DNA of 64,000 nucleotides, from NCBI GenBank assembly GCA_947629795.1, contig CANRFC010000008.1, positions 16,914 through 80,913 on the forward strand. The letters are read 5' to 3'. Below are positions 8,165-16,945 of the stretch, one piece after another. The DNA comes from an uncultured Oscillospiraceae bacterium. GTDB lineage: Bacteria > Bacillota > Clostridia > Oscillospirales > Oscillospiraceae. Position numbers and translations under genes: made by a program. The notes below the pieces were generated by a model. That model was not told the DNA's origin. It searched no databases and saw nothing but the letters and a program-made list of their open reading frames with translations. The stretch's first letter is position 1, and every line of letters begins with the position of its first letter.

Positions 8165-9022
8165 TCAAGCCCTCGTCATGTCCCGGTGGGTCTCCGCCGC
8201 GTCGTACCCCTTCTGGCGGATGAACTCACACAATGCCCTGGTGATGGCCACCGAGCGGTGCTGGCCCCCTGTGCAGCCCACCGCGATGACCAGCGCCGCC
8301 TTGCCCTCCTCCACGAACTGGGGCAGCAGGAAGCCGATGAGGGCCTCCAGATAGCCCATGAAGTCCTTGGTCTGCTGGTAGCTGAACACAAAATCCCGCA
8401 CCGGCTTATCCAGGCCGGTCTGGTGCCGCAGCTCCGCGATGTAGAAGGGATTGGGGAGAAAGCGCACGTCGAAGACCAGGTCGGCCTCGATGGGCACGCC
8501 GTACTTGTAGCCGAAGGAGGTCACCGTGATACTCATGGCCCGCTTGGCCTCCCCGCCGCCGAAGAGCCGCACCACCTCGCCCCGGAGCTTGGCGGTGGAC
8601 AGGGCGGTGGTGTCGATGATGAACTCCGAGCGCTTGCGCACCGGCTCCAGAATGGCCATCTCCCGGTGGACGGCGGCGTCCAGGCTCTGGCCCTCCCGGG
8701 CCAGGGGGTGGATGCGCCGGGTCTCCTTGTAGCGCTTGATGATGGTGGCGGGGTCGGCCTCCACGAAGAGGGTCTTGTAGTCCATCCCCATTTTGGACAG
8801 GGCGGCCAGGGCGTCAAAGAGCCCGTCGAAGGTCTGCCCGCCCCGGATGTCGCAGACGATGGCCACCCGGTCATACTTCCCCCCGGCCAGGCACAGCTCG
8901 GCAAACCGGGGGATGAGGGGGGCGGGCATGTTGTCCACCACGTAGTAGCCGATATCCTCCAAAAAAGAGGCCGTCTTGCTCTTCCCCGCCCCGGACATGC
9001 CGGAGATGACGATGAATTCCAT
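8165..9022 (-). CDS. rapZ: RNase adapter / nucleotide-binding protein RapZ (YvcJ)
   Basis: This 285-residue P-loop protein has Walker A GMSGAGKSKTA at residues 8-18. Its conserved C-terminal domain contains AVGCTGGQHRSVAI. In E. coli RapZ controls GlmS through small RNAs, and in B. subtilis YvcJ hydrolyses nucleotides and affects competence. The role in this organism is unknown. It sits 3 bases after murB. Confidence 0.95.
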   Translation of the reverse strand: MEFIVISGMSGAGKSKTASFLEDIGYYVVDNMPAPLIPRFAELCLAGGKYDRVAIVCDIRGGQTFDGLFDALAALSKMGMDYKTLFVEADPATIIKRYKETRRIHPLAREGQSLDAAVHREMAILEPVRKRSEFIIDTTALSTAKLRGEVVRLFGGGEAKRAMSITVTSFGYKYGVPIEADLVFDVRFLPNPFYIAELRHQTGLDKPVRDFVFSYQQTKDFMGYLEALIGFLLPQFVEEGKAALVIAVGCTGGQHRSVAITRALCEFIRQKGYDAAETHRDMTRA

Positions 9023-9025
9023 TCT

Positions 9026-9961
9026 CTACGCCCCCAAGATCTTGACTTCCGGCTCCAGCTCCACCCCGGAGTGGTCCCGCACCCGGCGTTTCACTTCCCC
9101 GATGAGGGCCAGGATATCGGCGCAGGTGGCCCCCCCGGTGTTGACGATGAACCCGGCGTGCTTCTCCGACACCTGGGCGCCCCCCACCCGCAGGCCCTTG
9201 CACCCCGCCTGCTCGATGAGGGCGGCGGCGTACACCGGCGTGCCGTCGGGCAGCGGCGCGGGCCGCTTGAAGGTGCTCCCCGCCGAGGGCAGGTCCAGGG
9301 GCTGTTTGCTCCGGCGCTTTTCGGCCAGCTCGGCCATTTTGGCACGGATGGCCTCCTTATCCCCCGGCTCCACCGCCACCTGCACCCACAGGATGAACCA
9401 CTCCGGGTGGTCGGCAAAAATGCTGTGGCGGTAGGAAAATTGACACTCCTCGTTGGAAAAGTGGACCAGTTCTCCCTTTTCATTCATAAAGATGACCTCG
9501 GTGACCACCTGGGCCATCTCCCCGCCGTAGGCCCCGGCATTCATCACCGTGGCGCCTCCCACGGTGCCGGGGATGCCGGAGAGGGGCTCCAGCCCGGACT
9601 TTCCGTTCCCCTGGGCCCAATTGGCCAGCTTGGACAGGAGGGTCCCGCTGCCGACCCAGATCCGGGTATCCCAAAACTCGGCGCATTGCAGCCCCAGGGT
9701 GGGCTTGATGACGATGCCCTCATACCCGGCGTCGGCGACCAGCAGGTTGGAGCCGTTGCCCAGGAAGAAGGGCTGTATCCCCACCTCATGGGCCATTTCG
9801 ATGGCCGTCCGGGCCGTCTCTTCCCCGTCGGCCATGACCAGGATGGAGGCCGGGCCGCCCACGCGGAAGGTGGTGTGCTTGCTCATGGGCTCCTGGAACA
9901 GGACCCGGCGGTGGTAGATGCGGTTACTCATATCGTTGCTCAGCAGGTTCCAGTTTACCAC
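9026..9961 (-). CDS. murB: UDP-N-acetylenolpyruvoylglucosamine reductase
   Basis: MurB is an FAD-dependent cytosolic enzyme that makes UDP-MurNAc, the second committed step of peptidoglycan synthesis. The 311-residue product shows the FAD-binding segments LGNGSNLLVADAGYEG and GIPGTVGGATVMNAGAYGG. It also has the catalytic serine region PSAGSTFKRP and the C-terminal HAGFIVNTGGATCADIL. The arrangement matches the shorter Gram-positive MurB class. An internal Met at residue 11 is a possible alternative start. Confidence 0.96.
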   Translation of the reverse strand: MVNWNLLSNDMSNRIYHRRVLFQEPMSKHTTFRVGGPASILVMADGEETARTAIEMAHEVGIQPFFLGNGSNLLVADAGYEGIVIKPTLGLQCAEFWDTRIWVGSGTLLSKLANWAQGNGKSGLEPLSGIPGTVGGATVMNAGAYGGEMAQVVTEVIFMNEKGELVHFSNEECQFSYRHSIFADHPEWFILWVQVAVEPGDKEAIRAKMAELAEKRRSKQPLDLPSAGSTFKRPAPLPDGTPVYAAALIEQAGCKGLRVGGAQVSEKHAGFIVNTGGATCADILALIGEVKRRVRDHSGVELEPEVKILGA

Positions 9962-9994
9962 AGATGCTCCCTCCTTCCCATCAGTGTATGCGCT

Positions 9995-11686
9995 TTACAG
10001 CCCTTTCTTGTACGCCGCGGCGGCGTCCAGCAGCTCCCCGGCGGAGTCCAGCGCCGCCTGGGTGATGCGGTCCCCGGAGGTGAGCCGGGCCAGCTCCCCC
10101 TTCCGACGCTCCCGGTCCAATTGCTCCACCCGGGTGAAGGTCCGGCCGTCCTGCTCCCCCTTCTCCACCGAGAAGTGGACGTCGGCCATGGCGGCCAGCT
10201 GGGGCAGGTGGGTCACGCACAGCACCTGCTTGTGCCGAGCCACCTGGGAGAGCTTTTCCGCCACCTTCTGGGCCGCCCGGCCTGAGACCCCGGCGTCCAC
10301 CTCGTCAAAGACCAGGGTGCCCACATCGTCGTCCTGGGCCAGCACGTTCTTCAGGGCCAGCATGATCCGGGACAGTTCGCCTCCCGAGGCGATCTTCTGG
10401 ATAGGCTTCAGGTCCTCCCCCACGTTGGCCGACATGAGGAAGCGCACCACGTCGGCCCCGTCCTCGTTCAGGCCGTTTTCGCTGCCTACCGGGGCCAGCT
10501 CCACCCGGAAGCGGACCTTGGGCATATCCAGCTGGGCCAGCTCGGCCTGGATGCGCTCCTCCAGGGCCTTGCCCGCCTTTTGCCGGGCTTCGGAGAGCTC
10601 CCCGGCCTTCTTTTGGGCGTCGGCCAGGGCCTTCTCCCGCTGGGCCCGGAGCTGGATGAGGGTGTCGTCGGCAAACTGGATCTCGTCCAGCTCCTGCCGG
10701 CAGCGCTCCAGAAAGTCGATCATGTCCTCCACCGAGGCGCCGTACTTCTTTTTCAGGCGGTAGAGCAGGTCCAGCCGGCCCTCCACCTGGTCCAGCTCCC
10801 CCGGCTCGAAGTCGAAGCTCCCCCGCAGGTCCCGGGCGGTGTCTGCCGCGTCCTGGACCTGGCAGCGGCAGTCGGTGAGCCGCTCCCGCAGCTCATCCAG
10901 CTCGGTGCTGACCCCGGCGATCCGCTCCAGGGCCTGCTCGGCCTCCATGAGCAGATCGGCGGCGCCGGGGGCGTCCTCGTCCCCGGACAGGGCATAGCTG
11001 GCCCCCTGGGCGGCCTCGGCCAGGTCGGCGGCATTGCGCAGCACCTCCCGGCGCTCCATCAGGGCCTCCTCCTCTCCAGGGGTCAGCCCGGCGCGCTCCA
11101 GCTCGCCGATCTGGAACTGGAGGGTGTCAACCCGCCGGGCCTTCTCGCTCTCGTCCATCTGGAGAGCGGTCATCTTCTTGTCCAGGGCCCGCAGCTCCGC
11201 AAAGGCCTCCTGATAGACCGCCAGGGACCCCTCCAGGGCCCCGAAGCGGTCCAGATACCCCAGGTGGCAGCCCTCGTCCAGGAGCTGCTGCCCGTCGTGC
11301 TGGCCGTGGATGTTCAGGAGCTGCCGGCCCAGGTCCCTGAGCTGGGAGACCGTCACCGGCCGGCCGTTGACCCGGCAGAGGTTTTTCCCGTCGGGCAGGA
11401 TCTCCCGCTGGAGCAGGAGCTCCCCGTTCTCGTCGGGGCCCAGGCCGCTCTCCACCATCCAGTGCAGGGGCTTCACCCCGGTGAAGGCGGCACTGACCAG
11501 GGCGGACTTTGCCCCGGTGCGGATGAGTTCCCGGCTGGCCCGCTCGCCGGTCACCGCCCCCATGGCGTCCACCACGATGGACTTGCCCGCGCCGGTCTCG
11601 CCGGTGAGGGCGTTGAAGCCGGCGCCGAAGAGGATGTCCGCGGCCTGGATGACGGCGATATTCTCGATGTGCAGGACCTCCAGCAT
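9995..11686 (-). CDS. recN: DNA repair protein RecN
   Basis: RecN is an SMC-like ATPase that acts early at double-strand breaks. The 563-residue protein has Walker A GETGAGKSIVVDAMG (residues 30-44), a long coiled-coil centre and the ABC signature ASGGELSRIMLALKN. Walker B is FDEVDAGVSGRAAQ and the His switch is VTHLPQLAAMAD. It lies 26 bases after argR, the usual argR-recN pairing of Firmicutes. Confidence 0.96.
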   Translation of the reverse strand: MLEVLHIENIAVIQAADILFGAGFNALTGETGAGKSIVVDAMGAVTGERASRELIRTGAKSALVSAAFTGVKPLHWMVESGLGPDENGELLLQREILPDGKNLCRVNGRPVTVSQLRDLGRQLLNIHGQHDGQQLLDEGCHLGYLDRFGALEGSLAVYQEAFAELRALDKKMTALQMDESEKARRVDTLQFQIGELERAGLTPGEEEALMERREVLRNAADLAEAAQGASYALSGDEDAPGAADLLMEAEQALERIAGVSTELDELRERLTDCRCQVQDAADTARDLRGSFDFEPGELDQVEGRLDLLYRLKKKYGASVEDMIDFLERCRQELDEIQFADDTLIQLRAQREKALADAQKKAGELSEARQKAGKALEERIQAELAQLDMPKVRFRVELAPVGSENGLNEDGADVVRFLMSANVGEDLKPIQKIASGGELSRIMLALKNVLAQDDDVGTLVFDEVDAGVSGRAAQKVAEKLSQVARHKQVLCVTHLPQLAAMADVHFSVEKGEQDGRTFTRVEQLDRERRKGELARLTSGDRITQAALDSAGELLDAAAAYKKGL

Positions 11687-11712
11687 CTTCCTCCACTCCT
11701 TTGCGCGTACCC

Positions 11713-12165
11713 TCAGTTCAGCATCTGCCGGACCTGGGTGCAGAAGTCCTCGGCGGCCTGGGCGGTGCGCATGACCAGCAGGGCGGTGTCGTCCCCCGCC
11801 ACAGTGCCCACCACCTCGGGCACCTCCATATTGTCAATGGCCGAGCCCACCCCGTGGGCCAGGCCGGGCATGGTCTTGAGCACGATGAGGTTCTGGGCCA
11901 GGTCGAAGGAGAGGACCCCCTCCCGGAAGATGGCCCGGAGGCGGCCGGCGTAATCCTGGTCGACCTTGCGCTGGGAGACGGCGTACTTGTAAAAGCCGCC
12001 GGGGGTGAGCTCCTTCACCAGGCCCAGCTCTTTGATATCCCGGGAAATGGTGGCCTGGGTGGTGGATACCCCCAGGTCCTTCAGGGCAAGGAGGAGCTGC
12101 TCCTGGGTCTCCACATCCTCGCGCTCCACAATGTCCAGAATGACCTGCTGTCGTTTGCTCTTCAT
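11713..12165 (-). CDS. argR: arginine repressor ArgR
   Basis: This 150-residue protein has an N-terminal winged helix (RQQVILDIVEREDVETQEQL, then TTQATISRDIKELGL). Its C-terminal oligomerisation and arginine-binding domain contains AGDDTALLVMR. Arginine-bound hexamers repress arginine synthesis and activate catabolism. No arginine genes lie in this window. Its placement between nadK and recN is the common clostridial order and not a functional link. Confidence 0.95.
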   Translation of the reverse strand: MKSKRQQVILDIVEREDVETQEQLLLALKDLGVSTTQATISRDIKELGLVKELTPGGFYKYAVSQRKVDQDYAGRLRAIFREGVLSFDLAQNLIVLKTMPGLAHGVGSAIDNMEVPEVVGTVAGDDTALLVMRTAQAAEDFCTQVRQMLN

Positions 12166-12169
12166 ACCC

Positions 12170-13036
12170 TCACATCCTTCCCAGTTTTTGTTCCACTACG
12201 GAATAGAAGCTGCGATTGGTCAGTTTGGCCAGCTGGGCCTTGCGCTCGCTGCGGCGCAGCTCCACCTGGTCTCCGCCTCCCAGGCGGAAGGCCTTGCCCC
12301 CGTCCACCGACAGGTAGGCGGTCTTCCGGGAGAGCTTTCCCATGCGCACCGTCACCGCCCGGCTCCCCCCCAGCACGAAGCTGCGGGCGTGGAGGGCGTG
12401 GGGACAGATGGGGGTGACCAGGATATTCTCCGCCGTGGGCTCCACGATGGGCCCTCCGGCGGACATGGAGTAAGCGGTGGAGCCGGTGGGCGTGGACACG
12501 ATGACCCCGTCCCCCGAGAACCGCCCCACCTGGGCAGCGTCCGACTTGACCTCCAGCTCGATGACCCGGGCAATGGCGCCCTTGGTGATCACCGCGTCGT
12601 TGAGGGCCAGGTCCCGGAAAATGGTCTTCCCCTCCCGGCGGACCGAGACCTCCATCATCATCCGCTCCTCAACGGCGTACTTGCCCTCGGTGAGCTTGCT
12701 CAGACGGCTCAGCTCGGCCACCTCCAGCTCGGCCATGAAGCCCACGCTGCCCAGATTCACCCCCAGCACGGGGATATTGTGAGCCTGGGCATCCTTGGCG
12801 GCGTGGAGGATGGTGCCGTCCCCGCCGAAGCACACCAGCAGGTCGGCCCCCTGCAGGGCCGCCTCCGGGTCGATGAACTTCAGATGGGCGGGCACGTCCA
12901 CCCCGCTGCCCTTGTCCAGGGCAAAGGGCAGCGCGATGCAGGTGTCGGCCCCCGCCTGACGCAGGATCTTCTGAGCGGCCTGAACGGCCTTGAGCCCCTT
13001 GTCCCGGTAGGGGTTGGGGCTGAGTACGATCTTCAT
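12170..13036 (-). CDS. nadK: NAD kinase
   Basis: NadK phosphorylates NAD to NADP using ATP or polyphosphate. The 288-residue product has the GGDGTILHAA motif, NLGSVGFMAE and the substrate loop STPTGSTAYSMSAGGPI. I place the start at the ATG at 13036, giving MKIVLSPNPY and a GGAGGGA 5 bases upstream. The frame is open 48 codons further, but that part has no family similarity. argR follows within 5 bases. Confidence 0.95.
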   Translation of the reverse strand: MKIVLSPNPYRDKGLKAVQAAQKILRQAGADTCIALPFALDKGSGVDVPAHLKFIDPEAALQGADLLVCFGGDGTILHAAKDAQAHNIPVLGVNLGSVGFMAELEVAELSRLSKLTEGKYAVEERMMMEVSVRREGKTIFRDLALNDAVITKGAIARVIELEVKSDAAQVGRFSGDGVIVSTPTGSTAYSMSAGGPIVEPTAENILVTPICPHALHARSFVLGGSRAVTVRMGKLSRKTAYLSVDGGKAFRLGGGDQVELRRSERKAQLAKLTNRSFYSVVEQKLGRM

Positions 13037-13145
13037 TTCCGCTCCCTCCTCATATGAAAGGCTTCCTCCGGGCCGCCGGAAACAGCGGTCCCCGCGGTTT
13101 GCCCGGGCATCCCCGGCAGGGCCGATCTTTCGGCCCATCCTTCCT

Positions 13146-13943
13146 CTATCCGCCCAGCGCGGCGTGGGAGTCCTCCACAACGGCGTTCAGGTCTCCCTGC
13201 CAGCTCTCCCCCTCCCCGGCGGAGAGCCAGCCCAGATATTCGATGTTGCCCTCGGGGCCACGGATGGGGGACCAGGTGAGCCCCTTCACCGAAAAGCCGG
13301 CGTCATCGGCGTGCTTTAAGAAGTTCTCCAGGACCTCCAGGTGGACCTTTTTGTCCCGGACCACGCCCTTTTTGCCCACCTTCTCCCGGCCCGCCTCAAA
13401 CTGGGGCTTGACCAGGCAGACCCCCTCCCCCGCCGGGGCCATCAGGGCGCGCAGAGGGGGCAGGATAAGACTCAGGGAGATGAAGGACACATCCACGCTG
13501 AAAAAATCCAGTGGATCGGGGACCTGCTCCGCCGTGAGATACCGGGCGTTGGTCCGCTCCAGGCACACCACCCGGGGGTCCTGGCGGAGCTTCCAGGCGA
13601 ACTGCCCGTAGCCCACGTCCACGGCGTAGACCTTCCCCGCCCCGTTCTGGAGCATGCAGTCGGTAAAGCCCCCGGTGGAGGCCCCGATGTCGGCGCAGGT
13701 CCTGCCCTCCAGGGCGATGGGCCAGGTCTCCATGGCCTTCTCCAGCTTGTAGCCCCCCCGGCTGACGTACTTCAGGCCGCCCCCCCGGACCTCGATGGGG
13801 GCGTCCTCCGCCGTGGGGGCGCCGGCCTTGTCCACCTTCTGGCCGGCCACGTAGACCTCCCCGGCCATGATGAGGGCCTGGGCCTTCTGCCGGGACTCTG
13901 CGAGCCCCCGCTCAGCCAGAAGTACGTCCAGACGCTTTTTCAA
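13146..13943 (-). CDS. tlyA: TlyA family rRNA (cytidine-2'-O)-methyltransferase
   Basis: The 265-residue product has an N-terminal S4 RNA-binding domain (RLDVLLAERGLAESRQKAQALI) followed by an FtsJ-type methyltransferase fold. The SAM motif is ADIGASTGGFTDCMLQNGA and the K-D-K-type residues include VDVGYGQFAWKLR. TlyA methylates 16S and 23S rRNA in mycobacteria; many clostridial copies are labelled hemolysin from old work. Its start overlaps the end of dxs by 32 bases. Confidence 0.92.
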   Translation of the reverse strand: MKKRLDVLLAERGLAESRQKAQALIMAGEVYVAGQKVDKAGAPTAEDAPIEVRGGGLKYVSRGGYKLEKAMETWPIALEGRTCADIGASTGGFTDCMLQNGAGKVYAVDVGYGQFAWKLRQDPRVVCLERTNARYLTAEQVPDPLDFFSVDVSFISLSLILPPLRALMAPAGEGVCLVKPQFEAGREKVGKKGVVRDKKVHLEVLENFLKHADDAGFSVKGLTWSPIRGPEGNIEYLGWLSAGEGESWQGDLNAVVEDSHAALGG

Positions 13944-15777
13944 GGTCGGTCACCTCCTTGACCTGCCGGAAAATGCTCTCGGCGTCCAGGTTGTTCATCC
14001 ACCGGAGCTGCTCCACCGTCCCCTGGGGCGGCACCCGGTCTCCCAGGTTCCGTAAAGTAATATACCTTGTCTTCATTCCGCTGACGGCCAGCTCGGCGGC
14101 CACCCGTCGGCCCACGCAGTTGAATTCCATACATTCCTCGTAAAACCAAAGGGTCCCGGTCTTTTCCACCGAGTCGAAAAGCGGGTCCCAGGAGGTGAAT
14201 GTAAGGTGATTCAGCTTGACAACTTCCGCCGAGATCTGCTCCTTCTCCAGCCGCTCTGCGGCCTCCAGGAGGGCGCCGATCTGGGTGCCGTAGCCCGCCA
14301 GGGTCACGTCCCGGCCCTCCCGGAGGACCGCCATGGGTGCTGTGCCGCTGTCGGCGGTGTAGTTTCCCTCGCCCCCTCTGGGGTAGCGCACCGCCACCGG
14401 GCCCTTCACGGTGTGGATGGCGTAGTCCAGCATGGTGCGCAGCTCGGCGAAGGAGGCCGGGGCCAGCACGGTCATGCCGGGAACGGTGCTCAGGAAGCCC
14501 ACATCGAACACCCCGTGGTGGGTCTCGCCGTCCTCTCCCACCAGCCCGGCCCGGTCCACGCAGAGCACCACATGGAGCCCTTGCAGGGACACGTCGTGGA
14601 GGAGCATATCATAGGCGCGCTGGAGGAAGGAGGAATAGACGGCGAACACGGGGATCATCCCCTGTTTGGCCATGCCGGCGCACATGGTGACGGCGTGGCC
14701 CTCGGCGATGCCCACGTCGAAAAACCGCTCCGGGAACCGTTGGGCAAAGCCGGTGAGCCCCGTGCCGGGGCACATGGCGGCGGTGACGGCGCAGATGCGC
14801 CCGTCCCGCTCGGCCAGGGCGGTGAGCTCCTCCCCGAACACCGCCGAGAAGTTGGGCTTGGACGGGCCCAGGCTCTTCCCGGTCTCAGGGTCGAACTTCC
14901 CCACCCCGTGGAATCGGTCTGGCTCGGCTTCGGCGGGGAGATAGCCCTTTCCCTTCACCGTGCGCACGTGGAGGAGCACCGGCCCGGGCAGGTCCTTGGC
15001 GTACTTCAGAAGCCGGGTGAGGTTCTTCACATCGTGGCCGTCCACCGGCCCCAGGTAGGTAAAGCCCATATCCTCGAAGAGGGAACAGGGCAGCAGGGTC
15101 TCCTTCACGGCGGTCTTGATCTTGTGGGTGATCTTGTATACCCTCCGGCCCACGCCGAAGGAGCGCATCACCTTTCGGTAGCCCTTCTTGAAGCTCAGGT
15201 ACTGGGGCTTGAGCCGCTGGCGGGCCAGGTGCTCGGCCACGCCCCCCACATTGTGGGTGATGGACATGCCGTTGTCGTTGAGGATGACCAGCATGGGCTC
15301 GCCGCTGTCCCCGGCATCGGAGAGCCCCTCATAGGCCAGCCCGCCGGTGAGGGCGCCGTCTCCCAGCAGGGCGACGACGTGATAGTTCTTCTTCGCCAGG
15401 GTCCGGGCCCGGGCCATGCCCACCGCCACCGACACCGCCGTGGAGGCGTGCCCCACCACGAAGGCGTCGCAGGCGCTCTCCCCCGGCTTGGGGAAGCCGG
15501 AGAGCCCCCCGAAGGTCCGAAGGGTGTCCATACACCCGTCCCGGCCGGTGAGCATCTTGTGGCAGTAGCACTGGTGCCCCACGTCGAAGACGATGCGGTC
15601 CCGCTCAGGGGCGAACACCCGGTGAAGGGCCACGGTGAGCTCCACCGCCCCCAGGTTGGAGGCCAGATGCCCCCCGGTCTGGGAGACCACCTCGATGAGC
15701 CGCTCCCGGAGTTGGGCACAGAGGGCCTCGGCCTCGGCGTCGGTGATGAGATGCAGATTCTGCGGGATATCCAGCAC
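13912..15777 (-). CDS. dxs: 1-deoxy-D-xylulose-5-phosphate synthase
   Basis: Dxs condenses pyruvate and glyceraldehyde-3-phosphate in a thiamine-diphosphate reaction, the entry step of the MEP isoprenoid pathway. The 621-residue product has VGHQCYCHKMLTGR, the ThDP motif GDGALTGGLAYEG...NDNGMSI and the transketolase-like DRAGLVGEDGETHHG. I take the GTG at 15777 as start (VLDIPQNLHL), because AAGGGGGG lies just upstream. The open frame extends much further upstream inside ispA but is not Dxs-like. Its neighbour ispA acts later in the same pathway. Confidence 0.94.
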   Translation of the reverse strand: MLDIPQNLHLITDAEAEALCAQLRERLIEVVSQTGGHLASNLGAVELTVALHRVFAPERDRIVFDVGHQCYCHKMLTGRDGCMDTLRTFGGLSGFPKPGESACDAFVVGHASTAVSVAVGMARARTLAKKNYHVVALLGDGALTGGLAYEGLSDAGDSGEPMLVILNDNGMSITHNVGGVAEHLARQRLKPQYLSFKKGYRKVMRSFGVGRRVYKITHKIKTAVKETLLPCSLFEDMGFTYLGPVDGHDVKNLTRLLKYAKDLPGPVLLHVRTVKGKGYLPAEAEPDRFHGVGKFDPETGKSLGPSKPNFSAVFGEELTALAERDGRICAVTAAMCPGTGLTGFAQRFPERFFDVGIAEGHAVTMCAGMAKQGMIPVFAVYSSFLQRAYDMLLHDVSLQGLHVVLCVDRAGLVGEDGETHHGVFDVGFLSTVPGMTVLAPASFAELRTMLDYAIHTVKGPVAVRYPRGGEGNYTADSGTAPMAVLREGRDVTLAGYGTQIGALLEAAERLEKEQISAEVVKLNHLTFTSWDPLFDSVEKTGTLWFYEECMEFNCVGRRVAAELAVSGMKTRYITLRNLGDRVPPQGTVEQLRWMNNLDAESIFRQVKEVTDLEKASGRTSG

Positions 15778-15818
15778 AAAGGGCCCCCCTTTCACAAAAA
15801 ATATTTTGCTCCGGGCCG

Positions 15819-16709
15819 TCAGTGGGTCCGAAGGGCCAGCCGGTCGGCCAGGGTCTCCAGAAATTCCGTGCCGCCGAGCCACTTCGCAGCCCCCAGGGCC
15901 TCCTTGGCGGCCTGGGTGTAGGTCTCCACCGCCTTTTCGCACTTCTCCGGTCCCGCCAGAGTCACATAGGTGGTCTTGCCCTGCTGGGCGTCGGAACCGA
16001 TGGGCTTGCCCAACACCTCGGCGGTGCTTGTCACGTCCAGGATGTCGTCCCGGATCTGAAAGGCCAGGCCCAGGTTGGCGGCGTAGCCCATGGCGGCGTC
16101 CATGCACTCGCCGGGCACGTCCTCCCGGCAGCCGATGGCGGCCACCACTCCCATCATGCAGGCCGCCCGGAGCAGGTCCCCGGTCTTTCTGTCGTCGATG
16201 TCCGCCAGCTTTTGCAGGCTGTCGGGGCCCTCCTTGCCCAGGGTGTCCCAGTACTGGCCCAGGCACATGCCATCCGGCCCGGCGGCCTCGCTGAGGATGA
16301 GGGCGGCCATCTGGGGCGCCGTGTTCAGCCGCAGGCTCTTGCACCGAAGAACGGTCTGGAAGGCCGCGGCCTGGAGGGCGTCCCCCGCCAGCACCGCCGC
16401 CGTCTCGCCGTAGACCTTGTGGCAGGTGGGCTTTCCCCGGCGCAGATCGTCGTTGTCCATACAGGGCAGGTCGTCGTGGATGAGGGAGTAGGTGTGGAGC
16501 ATCTCCACGGCGCAGGCGAAGTCCAGGGCGTCCTCTGCCTTTCCTCCGGCGGCCTCGCAGAAGGCCAGGCACAGCACCGGGCGGATGCGCTTGCCCCCGG
16601 CCAGCAGGCTGTACCGCATGACCTCGTTCAGGCCCCCGCCGGGGAAGCACTGCTCCAGCCGCCCCTCCGCCAGGGCCTTGTAGGCGTCATAGCGCTCCTG
16701 ATAGCTCAT
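15819..16709 (-). CDS. ispA: farnesyl/geranyl diphosphate synthase
   Basis: This 296-residue trans-prenyltransferase has both aspartate-rich motifs, LIHDDLPCMDNDDLRRGKPT and FQIRDDILDV, which bind Mg-diphosphate substrates. Short-chain specificity is inferred from family and from the xseB-ispA-dxs context. Its ATG overlaps the xseB stop by 4 bases. Confidence 0.94.
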   Translation of the reverse strand: MSYQERYDAYKALAEGRLEQCFPGGGLNEVMRYSLLAGGKRIRPVLCLAFCEAAGGKAEDALDFACAVEMLHTYSLIHDDLPCMDNDDLRRGKPTCHKVYGETAAVLAGDALQAAAFQTVLRCKSLRLNTAPQMAALILSEAAGPDGMCLGQYWDTLGKEGPDSLQKLADIDDRKTGDLLRAACMMGVVAAIGCREDVPGECMDAAMGYAANLGLAFQIRDDILDVTSTAEVLGKPIGSDAQQGKTTYVTLAGPEKCEKAVETYTQAAKEALGAAKWLGGTEFLETLADRLALRTH

Positions 16710-16942
16710 GGCATCTCCTCCATTTCGGCCTCCACCGGGGCCCCGTCGGGGCCGGGGAGGAGCTTATGGACCTTCTGCTCGGCCTTATCCAGGGCGGCAG
16801 AGCAGGTCCTGATGAGCCCGGAGCCCTCTTCAAAGAGGGCCAGGGCCTCCTCCAGGGGGGCCTCCCCCGAGTCCAGCCGGGCCACGATCTCCTCCAGCCG
16901 CTTCATGGAGTCCTCAAAGGACAGTTGTTTTTTCGTGGGCAT
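16706..16942 (-). CDS. xseB: exodeoxyribonuclease VII small subunit
   Basis: The 78-residue protein has the typical XseB helical core, LSFEDSMKRLEEIVARLDSG followed by EEALALFEEGSGLIRTC. It forms a multi-subunit complex with XseA that degrades single-stranded DNA. It is coupled to xseA (3-base gap) and to ispA (ATGA overlap). Confidence 0.95.
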   Translation of the reverse strand: MPTKKQLSFEDSMKRLEEIVARLDSGEAPLEEALALFEEGSGLIRTCSAALDKAEQKVHKLLPGPDGAPVEAEMEEMP

Positions 16943-16945
16943 GGG

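Noticed and set aside
13912..16650. A 912-residue fusion of ispA-region sequence with Dxs
   Set aside because: The upstream ~290 codons are an out-of-frame translation of ispA. Dxs begins at the GTG at 15777 with its own ribosome binding site.
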